Assembly (NCBI GenBank): GCA_964522445.1
Contig: CAZFUY010000031.1
Location: 1 to 27,154, forward strand
Direction: 5' to 3'
From: CAZFUY01 sp964522445
GTDB lineage: Bacteria; Pseudomonadota; Gammaproteobacteria; SZUA-229
DNA length: 27,154 nt
Made by a program: the position numbers and the translations under genes. Under the pieces are notes generated by a model. That model was given only the letters and a program-made list of their open reading frames with translations. It had not been told where the DNA came from and did no database searches. This document shows positions 6,898 to 15,039 of the stretch, in pieces (positions within the stretch are counted from its first letter, which is position 1; each line of letters starts with the position of its first letter).

Positions 6898-7893
6898 ATG
6901 ACGACTAAAAACCCCGTTAATATATTCTTTAACGGGGTTTTTTATTGCCTGCTATTCGCACTTATTTCCTTTACAGCCAAAGCTGAACTGACATCACCTT
7001 TTATCACTCACAACCAGAATCCTTTAGTAATAGTTTATGGTTTGCCTTTACCAACCACTGCTCGAATTACAGAATATCGTCAATCTCAGTTGCTCACTTC
7101 ATTAAATATTAGCAACACAATTAATGAAGAACAAACAGGCAATGAAACTTTATTTATTGATATCGAAAGCTACCAGCTAAATTTAATATTTGATTATGGC
7201 TTTAGTAAAAACTGGGCACTAAGAATTCAAACCCCTTTTATTCGGTATGAGGGTGGGTTTATGGATTCATGGATTGATAGCTATCACAGCGCACTCGGAC
7301 TTTCTGAGGGCGTACGACCACTTTACCCTCATGATCAATTACATATTGAATATCGAAGCAATGGCTCAAGTTTAATTAATATTCAGCAAAACCAGTCGGG
7401 CATTGGTGATATTTCATTACAAACGGGTTATCAGGTAGCAAAAGAAAAAGATTTCAATTTAAGTTACTGGGTCAGTCTTAAATTACCAACGGGAAATGCC
7501 AGCAAATTAACAGGCAGTGATCGCACTGATATTGCTTTATGGATTGCTACAGATAAAAACCTGCAAAACAATTTATCAATCTATGCTAATGCAGGTTTGT
7601 TGTATATGACTGGCAGCAACGTATTAAAGAGCCAGCATAAAAATACTGTTGCCTTTGCCACGGCAGGCATGCAGGGACAGACATGGGAAAACATTATTTT
7701 AAAATTTCAGTTTGATATGCACAGTGCATTTTATGATAGCGCCACAGATTTTCTTGGCTCTGTAGTCCAACTTACATTTGGTGGAAGTATTTTATTTGAT
7801 TCATCTTCATTGGACATTGCTATTGCTGAAGACATAAAAGTTGGCGCATCACCTGATGTAAATTTTAATTTCACCTGGCGCTATCGATATTAA
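6898..7893 (+). CDS. DUF3187-like outer-membrane beta-barrel protein
   Basis: A 331-residue exported protein. Residues 1-29 look like a Sec signal peptide (hydrophobic FYCLLFALISF, cleavage near TAKA/E). The body has alternating hydrophobic strands and ends in FNFTWRYRY, with a terminal aromatic as in outer-membrane barrels. The segment WALRIQTPFIRYEGGFMDSWIDSYHSALGL resembles DUF3187 proteins of marine gammaproteobacteria; function is unknown. The first codons overlap the terminator hairpin of the cytochrome gene (6910-6944). No in-frame ATG, GTG or TTG occurs later in the signal-peptide region, so the start at 6898 is the only one that keeps the signal peptide. The ribosome-binding site is weak. 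Confidence 0.7.
   Translation: MTTKNPVNIFFNGVFYCLLFALISFTAKAELTSPFITHNQNPLVIVYGLPLPTTARITEYRQSQLLTSLNISNTINEEQTGNETLFIDIESYQLNLIFDYGFSKNWALRIQTPFIRYEGGFMDSWIDSYHSALGLSEGVRPLYPHDQLHIEYRSNGSSLINIQQNQSGIGDISLQTGYQVAKEKDFNLSYWVSLKLPTGNASKLTGSDRTDIALWIATDKNLQNNLSIYANAGLLYMTGSNVLKSQHKNTVAFATAGMQGQTWENIILKFQFDMHSAFYDSATDFLGSVVQLTFGGSILFDSSSLDIAIAEDIKVGASPDVNFNFTWRYRY
6910..6944 (+). terminator. Strong intrinsic terminator after the cytochrome c gene, inside the next ORF
   Basis: Perfect 11-bp stem AACCCCGTTAA (6910-6920) / TTAACGGGGTT (6929-6939) with an 8-base loop, followed by a T tract. It starts 31 bases after the cytochrome stop codon and lies inside codons 5-16 of the DUF3187-like gene. Confidence 0.9.
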
Positions 7894-7944
7894 AGAACAT
7901 CCATGTTTCTCTGCTATAAAAAATAGCTCATCACGTAATAAAAA

Positions 7945-8637
7945 CTAGAAAGCATAGACAAGCGTAATGGTTGTGATCTTATCTGTTTTTTCAGTTCTGG
8001 CAGGCACGTCTGAATTCCGTTTCATCAGGTAACTTATTTTTGAAGACAGGTTACCTGCAATTTTCATTTTAAGCGCTGTCTCTGATTCACTATGGGTATT
8101 AGAACTACCTGACTCAACTAATAACTTTTCAGTAAACTCCGCATGATCACTTATTACATACTTATAAAAAGCATCAGCAACAGCCGTTGCTTCACTTTCC
8201 TCTACACCTGTTAGTGTTTCTTTAAGTTGCCTATAACCTAAACCAGCAGATGCATCCAGCATATGCTTTTCACTTTTTAAGAATTGATACCCAACACCAA
8301 AAGAAAGGGAGCGCTGATAATCAAAGCCACTAAACTTATCATCTTCATAACGCAGCCCAGCAAAAACATAGGTTTTTTCCGCAAACTTATATTCGGACTT
8401 TTCTGTAAGCACTAAACTATCCGCACTATCCACATTATCTGTTGATGCTTTCAATGTTTCTAGCGCTGTTTTATGCAGCCATTTATCCTGTTCTTTAGAA
8501 ACAGACAGCTTTGCATTTAAGGTATCTGAATTTGTATTACCTGATGTACTGGTAAAACCCAACTCACCTTCGCCTTTCCATTCACCTGCCATAGCGGCAC
8601 AAGGAACAAATAATAATATAGCTAAACTCTTTTTCAT
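7945..8637 (-). CDS. DUF481 family (YdiY-like) outer-membrane protein
   Basis: A 230-residue protein with a Sec signal peptide (residues 1-17, CAAMA/GEW). The mature start GEWKGEGELGFTSTSGNTNSDTLNAKL is the hallmark of DUF481 proteins, which form small outer-membrane barrels of unknown function (E. coli YdiY is acid-induced). Repeated amphipathic strands run to a C-terminal ITLVYAF with a terminal Phe. Minus-strand GAGAG precedes the ATG. It is convergent with the DUF3187-like gene, 51 bases apart, and lies 58 bases downstream of the MscS gene in the same direction. Confidence 0.88.
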   Translation of the reverse strand: MKKSLAILLFVPCAAMAGEWKGEGELGFTSTSGNTNSDTLNAKLSVSKEQDKWLHKTALETLKASTDNVDSADSLVLTEKSEYKFAEKTYVFAGLRYEDDKFSGFDYQRSLSFGVGYQFLKSEKHMLDASAGLGYRQLKETLTGVEESEATAVADAFYKYVISDHAEFTEKLLVESGSSNTHSESETALKMKIAGNLSSKISYLMKRNSDVPARTEKTDKITTITLVYAF

Positions 8638-8695
8638 TTTTCTCTCTCTTAAATATTAATTTTCAAATATGCTCTTACTACAAATAAGAAATAAT

Positions 8696-9508
8696 CTATG
8701 CCGCATCTTTTATAACATGCACATCCTGCTGAGGATAAGGGATGCTGATTGATGCTTCATCATATCTGTTCTTAATAGTTTCATTTAAATCAAAATAAAC
8801 AGCCCAATAATCAGCTGTCTTAACCCACGGACGAAAAGCAATATTGACACTACTATCTGCCAATTCAACCACACCAATTGTTACCGCCGGGTCTTTTAAA
8901 ATACGATCATCACTGGCAACAATTTCTTCTAAAATAGCTTTAGCCTTTTTTATGTCATCGTCATAGCCAATACCAATGACCATATCAATTCTTCGTGTTT
9001 CTTTAGCTGAGTAATTAATAATATTATCACCCATGATATTTCCATTAGGCACATAAATTTCCTTGTTATCGCCCGTTCTTATTCGTGTAGTAAATATATC
9101 AATTTCTTCAACTATTCCTGATGTACCACCAGCTTCAACAAAATCACCCACTTTAAAAGGCCGGAAAACAATCATCAAAACACCTGCCGCAAAATTTGAT
9201 AGCGAGCCTTGAAGAGCAAGACCTACAGCAAGGCCTGCTGCACCTAAGACAGCAATAAACGATGTAGTCTGAACACCAAGCTGGCCTAAAGCGGCTATTA
9301 CCACAAAAACTATCATTGCAGCATAAGCCAGATTAGAAGAAAAAGTCACTAATAATGGATCTACATTTGTTCGTGTCATTATCTTAACTATCGATTTTTT
9401 AACTATCTTTGCAACCCATTTACCAACAACATAAATAGCAATCGCAAAAACGAGATTCATTCCATAGTCCAACGCCAGCTCTATGCCTTTTCCAGCTAAT
9501 TCATTCAT
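8696..9508 (-). CDS. mscS: Small-conductance mechanosensitive channel MscS
   Basis: Inner-membrane channel that opens on membrane tension during hypo-osmotic shock. The 270-residue length matches the minimal MscS architecture. There are three N-terminal membrane segments (about 13-33, 58-78, 82-113). The pore helix has the glycine/alanine packing pattern GAAGLAVGLALQGSLSNFAAG (89-109). The beta domain follows, with RPFKVGDFVEAGGTSGIVEEI and the conserved VPNGNIMGDNIINYS. Minus-strand AGGAG lies six bases before the ATG. About 250 bases without a recognisable gene separate it from dusA upstream; no terminator is obvious there. Confidence 0.94.
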   Translation of the reverse strand: MNELAGKGIELALDYGMNLVFAIAIYVVGKWVAKIVKKSIVKIMTRTNVDPLLVTFSSNLAYAAMIVFVVIAALGQLGVQTTSFIAVLGAAGLAVGLALQGSLSNFAAGVLMIVFRPFKVGDFVEAGGTSGIVEEIDIFTTRIRTGDNKEIYVPNGNIMGDNIINYSAKETRRIDMVIGIGYDDDIKKAKAILEEIVASDDRILKDPAVTIGVVELADSSVNIAFRPWVKTADYWAVYFDLNETIKNRYDEASISIPYPQQDVHVIKDAA

Positions 9509-9759
9509 AATAAACTCCTAACCTTATTGCTTAATACACATCAACTGACATACATTAGTTTCACAACTCATATCCCAGCTATTTTTCAGGCGCACATTAT
9601 ATCACCTGACAGTAACTGTTCGGCAAAAAATTGATATTTCTCAGAGAAAGCAGATAAAATATACGTCTCAATATTTAGCATCTACATTAGTCAATAATAT
9701 TTTTATAGACTGACATTTATTTCTGTAATGAATAAATAATTTCACGAACGATCATTTAT

Positions 9760-10728
9760 TTAATCAAATGTAATTTTGTTTAAAGCCTGTTTTATAACAT
9801 CAATTCCGGCATTGGGCTTTGGCGCGTTCTCACTAATATATCTACGCCATGATCGCGCACCAGGAAGACCATTAAACAACCCTAAAATATGCCTTGTAAT
9901 AGAGTGCAACCTGGCTCCAGATTTTAATTCTTTTTCGATATAGGGATATAGACTTTCAAGAATCTCTTGCCGATTAAGCTGCGGCGTATCTTTATTAAAA
10001 AATATTTTATCCACTTCAGAAAGAATATATGGATTATGATAAGCTTCTCGCCCCATCATTACACCATCAACAAAACCAAGTTGCTGCTTAGCTGTTTCTA
10101 ATGTTAAAAAACCACCATTAATAATAAAATTATTGTGTGGATAGTTTTTTTTAAGTTTATGTACAACATCATATCTTAAAGGTGGTATTGAACGATTTTC
10201 TTTAGGACTCAAACCATGCAACCATGCTTTACGCGCATGAACAATAAAAACATCACAACCACTTGCTGAAACAATTTCTATAAATTCACATAACTCATCC
10301 CACGAATCATGATCATCTATACCAATACGGTGTTTAACTGTTACCGGAATTGAAACAACTGAATTCATTGCAGCTACACATTCAGCCACTATTTCTGGCG
10401 TAGCCATTAAACAGGCACCAAAGCGACCTGATTTCACTCTATCACTTGGGCAGCCTACATTTAAGTTGATTTCATCATAAGCATATTGTTCTGCAATTTT
10501 TGCACAGCTTGCCAGATCATCTGGATTAGAGCCACCCAACTGCAAAGCCAATGGATGTTCTTCATCATTAAAAGCCAGGTAACGATCACGATCACCATGT
10601 AAAATTGCACCCGTGGTAACCATTTCTGTATACAACAAAACATGCTTTGAGATTAGTCTTAGAAAATATCGATCATGCCGATCAGTCCAGTCCAGCATGG
10701 GCGCTATAGAGAAGGCGCGGTTAATCAT
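9760..10728 (-). CDS. dusA: tRNA-dihydrouridine synthase A
   Basis: FMN- and NADPH-dependent reduction of uridines in the tRNA D-loop (positions 20/20a in E. coli). The 322-residue protein shows the DusA pattern: SIAPMLDWTDRHDRYFLRLIS (7-27), TEMVTTGAILHGDR (34-47), LQLGGSNPDDLA (62-73) and LNVGCPSDRVKSGRFGACLM (89-108) with catalytic Cys93. VTVKHRIGID and a C-terminal helical RHILGLFNGLPGARSWRRYIS follow. Subfamily A is favoured over DusB/C by GCPSDRV and PGARSWRR. The Shine-Dalgarno sequence is weak. No gene neighbour suggests a different function. Confidence 0.94.
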   Translation of the reverse strand: MINRAFSIAPMLDWTDRHDRYFLRLISKHVLLYTEMVTTGAILHGDRDRYLAFNDEEHPLALQLGGSNPDDLASCAKIAEQYAYDEINLNVGCPSDRVKSGRFGACLMATPEIVAECVAAMNSVVSIPVTVKHRIGIDDHDSWDELCEFIEIVSASGCDVFIVHARKAWLHGLSPKENRSIPPLRYDVVHKLKKNYPHNNFIINGGFLTLETAKQQLGFVDGVMMGREAYHNPYILSEVDKIFFNKDTPQLNRQEILESLYPYIEKELKSGARLHSITRHILGLFNGLPGARSWRRYISENAPKPNAGIDVIKQALNKITFD

Positions 10729-10813
10729 ATTTAATTACATCTCTTCCTGGAAATGTAAAATAATTTTTCTGTATATACTCATTCATGCCATGAGTATATC
10801 AATCAGTTGATAT

Positions 10814-10891
10814 TTATATCAAACTGGATATAGCAGCCAGTATTAATACAAAAAAAGTAGCAGAGAGGACAATGTAATGAGCAAGTTGCAT
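10814..10891 (-). CDS. Putative 25-residue single-pass membrane peptide
   Basis: A short ORF encoding 25 residues, beginning MQLAHYIVLS and continuing with a run of F, V, L, I and A that could span the membrane once, ending SSLI. Minus-strand GGAG (10900-10903) is eight bases before the ATG, an ideal spacing; a second in-frame ATG two codons upstream is too close to the GGAG to be used well. It lies between dusA and the M48 peptidase gene, in the same direction. No homologue is recognised. The ribosome-binding site and hydrophobic composition are the only support, so this is a candidate. Confidence 0.4.
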   Translation of the reverse strand: MQLAHYIVLSATFFVLILAAISSLI

Positions 10892-10963
10892 AATCATAGC
10901 TCCAATAATATTTGCTATGATTAAATTATGGTACAGGCTATACATTTCTGTTAGTAATTAAAT

Positions 10964-10993
10964 AAACCCCTGTGACCCATCTCACAGGGGTTT
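10964..10993. terminator. Hairpin terminator downstream of the M48 peptidase gene
   Basis: Perfect 12-bp stem AAACCCCTGTGA (10964-10975) / TCACAGGGGTTT (10982-10993) with a 6-base loop. It lies 24 bases after the minus-strand stop of the peptidase gene. On that strand the stem runs into TTTATTTAATTA, a modest U-rich tail, so termination is likely but may be incomplete. Confidence 0.75.
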
Positions 10994-11016
10994 CGACCAA
11001 TGGAATAATATAAAGA

Positions 11017-12927
11017 TTAAGCGGCATTATCTGTCTGAGATACACTGATCAATGGCGGCATTGGGCAATCTATACTTTCTGATATAGCCCTGAGCAACTC
11101 TGCTTCTACGGGCATAACAATGCCATCATCAAGAACACTATCAGCACATGCCTCCAGAACAGATTTTTTTAATAGAAACGATAAAAGATTCAGTCGATTT
11201 AAAGCATCAACTATATTTTTGATACTGGCATCTGTTATTGACATCATGGGTAATGAGTCCATGGTAAATGATTGCATGCAGCGTTGATAACTGGCCTGTT
11301 TTCTATTTTCAGACTGAGAACTGCAATGTGTTAATACAGATAAGATTAACTGAATATCTTTAACCACAGGTTTAAAAGAATAATATTTTACTTTATCTGC
11401 ATGACCCGATTTATCCAGCAAATGTTTTTTTAGTATGGTCAGCAAAACAAATTCAAAAAATGAGAATTTATTATCTGCCTTAATCATAGCTTCCGCTGTT
11501 ATCAGAAATTCTTTTAATTCATTTCTTGACAATTTTTTTAGTGACGGCAAAAGAAGATCAATAAGAGGCAGCCTCTGCCTTCTGTCCAGTTTTTTAATAA
11601 TATTTAATTCATTACCAAGTCTGTTGACTAAATCCATTTCATTTCGAACTTTTAATACATCCAGCTCCTGCTGTTTATTTTTTCCTGATAATAACAAAAC
11701 ATAAGTAATCGCTTTCGCACCTTCTTTGGTGTGAACAAACTCCATTAAAGACGATGAAAATGACTCGTGCATTGCAACTGCATACAGCATATGTTCTGGT
11801 GTTGGGTTACCTATTGACCCCGTTATTTGCTGTGCATCAGTATGAACACCACCACTACCAGAAAACCCTATAATATCATCTGGCATTACGCGCTGTTTTC
11901 GTTCTTCAATTGTTCTTTTTGATTTCTGAATTTTTAAAAACAGAGGATCAATGGCTTTAATTCGCTCATCAAGTGGCGGATGTGTTGCTAACAAACTCTG
12001 AAAACTTACATGAATAGTTTCACCAAAACACATGTGGCTCATATCTTCTGCATGGCTATTATCTAAAAAAGCACCATTAATACTTTCTTTTATTTTATTT
12101 AACGCACCTGCAATACCTTTAGGGTTTCGCGTAAACTGTACAGCCGAAGCATCCGCAAGAAATTCTCTCTGCCTTGAAATAGCCGCTTTAATCAAACGCC
12201 CAAAGAATAAACCAATATAACCAATCGCCAGCAGGGCAATAGCTAAAACGATTAGCGCTCCCTGCCCATTATTTTTTCCACTTCGTCTATACCGTGTTCG
12301 ACTTCCACTATAAAGCAAGACTCTACCAATCTGGCCTATGGATAAAATACCGGCCAGAATCGCCATTAATCGAATATTAATCCTCATATCACCATTTAAT
12401 ATATGACTAAATTCATGACCAATAACACCCTGCAATTCATCACGACTCAATTGCTCAAGCGTGCCTCTGGTAACAACCATTACAGCTTCTGTAGATTTAT
12501 AACCCGCAACAAAAGCATTTATACCCTGCTCTTCATCCATAACATAAAGTTCTGGCATAGGTGTTCCTGAAGCAATCGACATTTCTTCAACAACATTTAT
12601 ATATTGTTTTTCAGCAGCATTATGAGTATTTAAATCAACTGATCTGGCGTTCACCATATCTGCCACAGATCGTCCTCCACTGGCTAGAGCAAGAAAACGA
12701 AACAAACTCCCGGAAAGAATGATAAGCAAAGTAACACCTGTAATATATAGCCATACCGTATTTGAAAACCAGGTTTCAGGTGTATAGGAGTTAAAGCCGG
12801 TAAATTTAAAAAAGAAATAAAATACTGAATTAACAGCAGCAACAATAAGCACTATTGCCAGTACAAAATAGAATATCAGCAAGCCAGTCTTTTGCCTGGC
12901 TTTATCCTGTTGTTGAAAAAAATCCAT
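11017..12927 (-). CDS. M48-family zinc metallopeptidase, membrane-anchored, with long C-terminal region
   Basis: HtpX-like peptidase of 636 residues, about twice HtpX. Two N-terminal membrane segments (about 15-40 and 57-80) precede the catalytic site HEFSH (171-175). The third zinc ligand is Glu256 in SRQREFLADASAV, with two more hydrophobic segments between (184-206, 224-245). After the peptidase domain a soluble, helix-rich region of about 300 residues follows, containing a glycine-rich linker (FSGSGG). Such two-part M48 proteins are commonly encoded next to LemA, as here (49 bases downstream of lemA, same strand). The probable role is proteolytic quality control at the inner membrane; substrates are unknown. 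No clear Shine-Dalgarno sequence precedes the ATG. Confidence 0.9.
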   Translation of the reverse strand: MDFFQQQDKARQKTGLLIFYFVLAIVLIVAAVNSVFYFFFKFTGFNSYTPETWFSNTVWLYITGVTLLIILSGSLFRFLALASGGRSVADMVNARSVDLNTHNAAEKQYINVVEEMSIASGTPMPELYVMDEEQGINAFVAGYKSTEAVMVVTRGTLEQLSRDELQGVIGHEFSHILNGDMRINIRLMAILAGILSIGQIGRVLLYSGSRTRYRRSGKNNGQGALIVLAIALLAIGYIGLFFGRLIKAAISRQREFLADASAVQFTRNPKGIAGALNKIKESINGAFLDNSHAEDMSHMCFGETIHVSFQSLLATHPPLDERIKAIDPLFLKIQKSKRTIEERKQRVMPDDIIGFSGSGGVHTDAQQITGSIGNPTPEHMLYAVAMHESFSSSLMEFVHTKEGAKAITYVLLLSGKNKQQELDVLKVRNEMDLVNRLGNELNIIKKLDRRQRLPLIDLLLPSLKKLSRNELKEFLITAEAMIKADNKFSFFEFVLLTILKKHLLDKSGHADKVKYYSFKPVVKDIQLILSVLTHCSSQSENRKQASYQRCMQSFTMDSLPMMSITDASIKNIVDALNRLNLLSFLLKKSVLEACADSVLDDGIVMPVEAELLRAISESIDCPMPPLISVSQTDNAA

Positions 12928-12976
12928 AATTAGGAAAAAAACATTAAAATAAGATACTCCTTTATATTACTCTTAA

Positions 12977-13567
12977 CTAAAATGAAACCTTAACAGGTTT
13001 TTTATAATCTACAGACTCAAGCTCAAACAGCTCCGCAGGCATAAACCCACCCGTATTAGCAATAAAGAAGTTAGGAAATTGTTCACGGTAAGTATTGTAA
13101 GTCATGACCGCATCATTATAAGCCTGACGCGAGAATGAGACTTTATTTTCTGTAGAGGACAGTTCTTCCATTAATTGCTCCATTGTCTGATTAGCTTTTA
13201 AGTCAGGATAATTTTCAGATAATGCAAATAATTTTCCTAATGAACCTGTTAATGCTGCTTCTGCTGTCATAAGCTTTTTAATAGTATCAGCATCTTCAGG
13301 GTGAGCCGATGCAGCCTGTGTTGCAGCCGATGCCTGATTGCGAGCTTCAATTACACCCATAAGCGTTTCTTTTTCGTGCGCCATATATGTTTTAGCCGTT
13401 TCAACAAGGTTAGGGATAAGCTCATGACGACGCTGTAACTGGACATCGATTTGTGAAAAAGCATTTTTAAAACGATTTCTAAATGAAACCAGATTATTAA
13501 AAATGGCAATTAAATATAAAGCAACAGCCGCTATAACGACAAGGGTAATAATCGCACCTGTAGACAT
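12977..13567 (-). CDS. lemA: LemA family protein
   Basis: A 196-residue protein with one N-terminal membrane segment (about 5-25). It continues with FNNLVSFRNRFKNAFSQIDVQLQRRHELIPNLVETAKTYMAHE, the LemA signature, followed by long helices that form a rod-like bundle outside the membrane. Molecular function is not known; LemA is repeatedly found beside M48 peptidases, as here. GGGAG six bases before the ATG is a strong ribosome-binding site but lies within a hairpin (13575-13593). It is 68 bases downstream of the response regulator gene in the same direction, so the three may be co-transcribed. Confidence 0.94.
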   Translation of the reverse strand: MSTGAIITLVVIAAVALYLIAIFNNLVSFRNRFKNAFSQIDVQLQRRHELIPNLVETAKTYMAHEKETLMGVIEARNQASAATQAASAHPEDADTIKKLMTAEAALTGSLGKLFALSENYPDLKANQTMEQLMEELSSTENKVSFSRQAYNDAVMTYNTYREQFPNFFIANTGGFMPAELFELESVDYKKPVKVSF

Positions 13568-13573
13568 AAAATA

Positions 13574-13593
13574 CTCCCGATGATTTATCGGGA
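13574..13593 (-). promoter_or_regulatory. Hairpin covering the lemA ribosome-binding site
   Basis: On the minus strand a 7-bp stem TCCCGAT / ATCGGGA with a 5-base loop occupies 13575-13593. The 3' arm includes the GGGA of the lemA Shine-Dalgarno GGGAG (13574-13578), six bases from the ATG. It could limit lemA translation or end part of the upstream transcript; a short U-rich stretch (GTATTTT) follows. Confidence 0.55.
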
Positions 13594-13635
13594 TTATAGA
13601 CAGGTTATATGAAGATAAACAACTTTAGAGAGACT

Positions 13636-14007
13636 TTAAGTCGGTGAAGCTAGTAACGCATCAATTTTACTAATTAACTCATCTTCTTCAGCAGGCTTTA
13701 CCATAAATTCACGTGCCCCCTGACGCATAGCCCAGACTTTATCTGTATCCTGATCTTTACTGCTTAGAACAATAACGGGTATATGGCTGGTTGCTTCATT
13801 TCGCGTGATTTGACGAGTTGCCTGAAAACCATTTAGACCAGGCATAACCACATCCATAAGAATAAGGTCTGGCAATTCACTTCTTGCAAAATCAACCGCA
13901 TTTTTGCCATTATCCGCAGTAAACACTTCATGCCCATGCTTAGAAAGAAGCTTTGTCAGTGACTGAAGTTGTGTATTAGAGTCATCCACAACAAGTATTC
14001 GTGCCAT
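13636..14007 (-). CDS. PilH-like single-domain response regulator
   Basis: A 123-residue receiver domain with no output domain. The acidic pocket is Asp8-Asp9, the phosphoacceptor is Asp52 in LILMDVVMPG, the switch residue is Ser82 and the conserved lysine is Lys104 in MVKPA. MPGLNGFQATRQITRN and SHIPVIVLSSKDQDTDKVWAMRQGA match PilH of type IV pilus (twitching) chemosensory systems closely. No pilG, pilI, pilJ or chpA gene is nearby, so the partner kinase is elsewhere or unknown. GGGG seven bases before the ATG serves as ribosome-binding site. It precedes lemA and may share its transcript. Confidence 0.85.
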   Translation of the reverse strand: MARILVVDDSNTQLQSLTKLLSKHGHEVFTADNGKNAVDFARSELPDLILMDVVMPGLNGFQATRQITRNEATSHIPVIVLSSKDQDTDKVWAMRQGAREFMVKPAEEDELISKIDALLASPT

Positions 14008-14179
14008 ATTTTTACCCCAACCGAATCGCCCATGCTTATTTTTAGATAGAAAGAATATAAGAAAATACTAAAAAGCATTTATATATTTTTCATAATGATT
14101 AAGAATAGTTCATTTTCCAGCTATTTTCTTTTTATCATATACGAAGGAACTGGACACTTACTTAAGCCCAAACCTGCTA

Positions 14180-14254
14180 CCACAAAGTCGCAGAGCACAC
14201 AGAGACGCACGCAACAAACGCTTGTACTTCTCTGTGTACTCCATGCCTCTGTGG
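14180..14254. mobile_element. ORF-less copy of the nuclease-cassette repeats (MITE-like palindrome)
   Basis: A 75-bp element: left arm 14180-14204, 25-base spacer, right arm 14230-14254. The arms pair at 19 of 25 positions. The left arm matches 1935-1959 at 21/25 and the right arm matches the inverse arm at 2335-2359 at 23/25, so each side keeps its left or right identity. The spacer has no similarity that I can see to the nuclease gene. It looks like the same element without its gene. Confidence 0.8.
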
Positions 14255-14274
14255 TAAATATTCTGGTTTAATTC

Positions 14275-14295
14275 TTTTTAAGCCAGGGATACTCT
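14275..14295. repeat. Short dispersed repeat, copy 1
   Basis: The segment ending AGCCAGGGATACTCT nearly repeats 23201-23219: 19 bases match with one inserted base. Both copies lie 70-90 bases downstream of minus-strand genes (gspB-like here, mazG there), each beside a larger palindrome. Function unknown. Confidence 0.5.
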
Positions 14296-14340
14296 GATAT
14301 TTAAGATAAAACCTGATAGACTTATTTTTAATAAATAGAG

Positions 14341-15027
14341 TTAATCAAACGACCAGTCCTGAAGAATTTCCATACGAAATAATTGACCTCGGTAGTTAAA
14401 CTCCACACCTTTTTGAGTAATTTTCTCCACCTTTAGCCCATCAATAACAACCTCACCTTCACTCATACTATGGCCATTAACAATAACTGATCTCTGATTA
14501 GCATCACTTGAATAAACATGCCCTGCAAAAATCATGTCGGGTATGGCCTGCTGAACTAATGGGGGCATATCATATAGATGAGGCACGGAATCTATTTCAG
14601 GAGATGGTGTCTTTTCGATAAACTCAACTGAAGGCTCTGGCTTTTTAACAACCTGATATATTTCTTTTTTCAATGGCTCTGCTTGCTGAATAACTACTGG
14701 CACTTTAGCATCATTCTGCCTTTGTTGTGTTCTGGGATTTATTACAGCTAATTCTTTCTGCACCTTAGAAACTGGATTAATAATTTTTTCTGTCGTATCT
14801 TTTTCTTTAACAATATTATTTTCAACTGTTTGAATAGAATCATCCCATGGACGTAGCAATCCCAGAACAAAAGCCAGACTCAACATTAAAAAAGCAATAA
14901 CAATATAAGGCCAGCGCGATGAAGATGACTCTATTGATACAGGAAGATGTACAGTCTGAAGCCCTGGCACACTACCCTGCTTTCGCTCATGATCTGATTT
15001 TTTTAATGCGTCGAGAATGTATGACAT
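14341..15027 (-). CDS. gspB: GspB/ExeB-like general secretion accessory protein
   Basis: A 228-residue inner-membrane protein. The N-terminus MSYILDALKKSDHERKQGSV is the signature of GspB/ExeB proteins, followed by one membrane segment (about 40-62) and a long Pro/Lys/Glu-rich periplasmic linker. The C-terminal domain (about 160-228: IFAGHVYSSDANQRSVIVNGHSMSEGE) resembles the GspB C-terminal domain. With ExeA, GspB helps place the type II secretion secretin in the outer membrane in Aeromonas. It starts 12 bases after the exeA-like gene on the same strand, so the pair forms an operon. No other secretion genes are in the window. Confidence 0.88.
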   Translation of the reverse strand: MSYILDALKKSDHERKQGSVPGLQTVHLPVSIESSSSRWPYIVIAFLMLSLAFVLGLLRPWDDSIQTVENNIVKEKDTTEKIINPVSKVQKELAVINPRTQQRQNDAKVPVVIQQAEPLKKEIYQVVKKPEPSVEFIEKTPSPEIDSVPHLYDMPPLVQQAIPDMIFAGHVYSSDANQRSVIVNGHSMSEGEVVIDGLKVEKITQKGVEFNYRGQLFRMEILQDWSFD

Positions 15028-15039
15028 ATCTAAACTAAA

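Larger units (their letters stand above)
14008..14340. other. Intergenic region between the gspB-like gene and the response regulator gene
   Basis: A 333-base AT-rich gap containing the 75-bp CCACAGAG-type palindrome (14180-14254) and, next to it, a 21-base segment (14275-14295) that recurs near 23201. No gene or clear promoter was seen. Confidence 0.6.

Noticed and set aside
9509..9759. Possible RNA gene between mscS and dusA
   Set aside because: No tRNA-like cloverleaf, terminator or conserved RNA motif could be recognised; the region is simply AT-rich.
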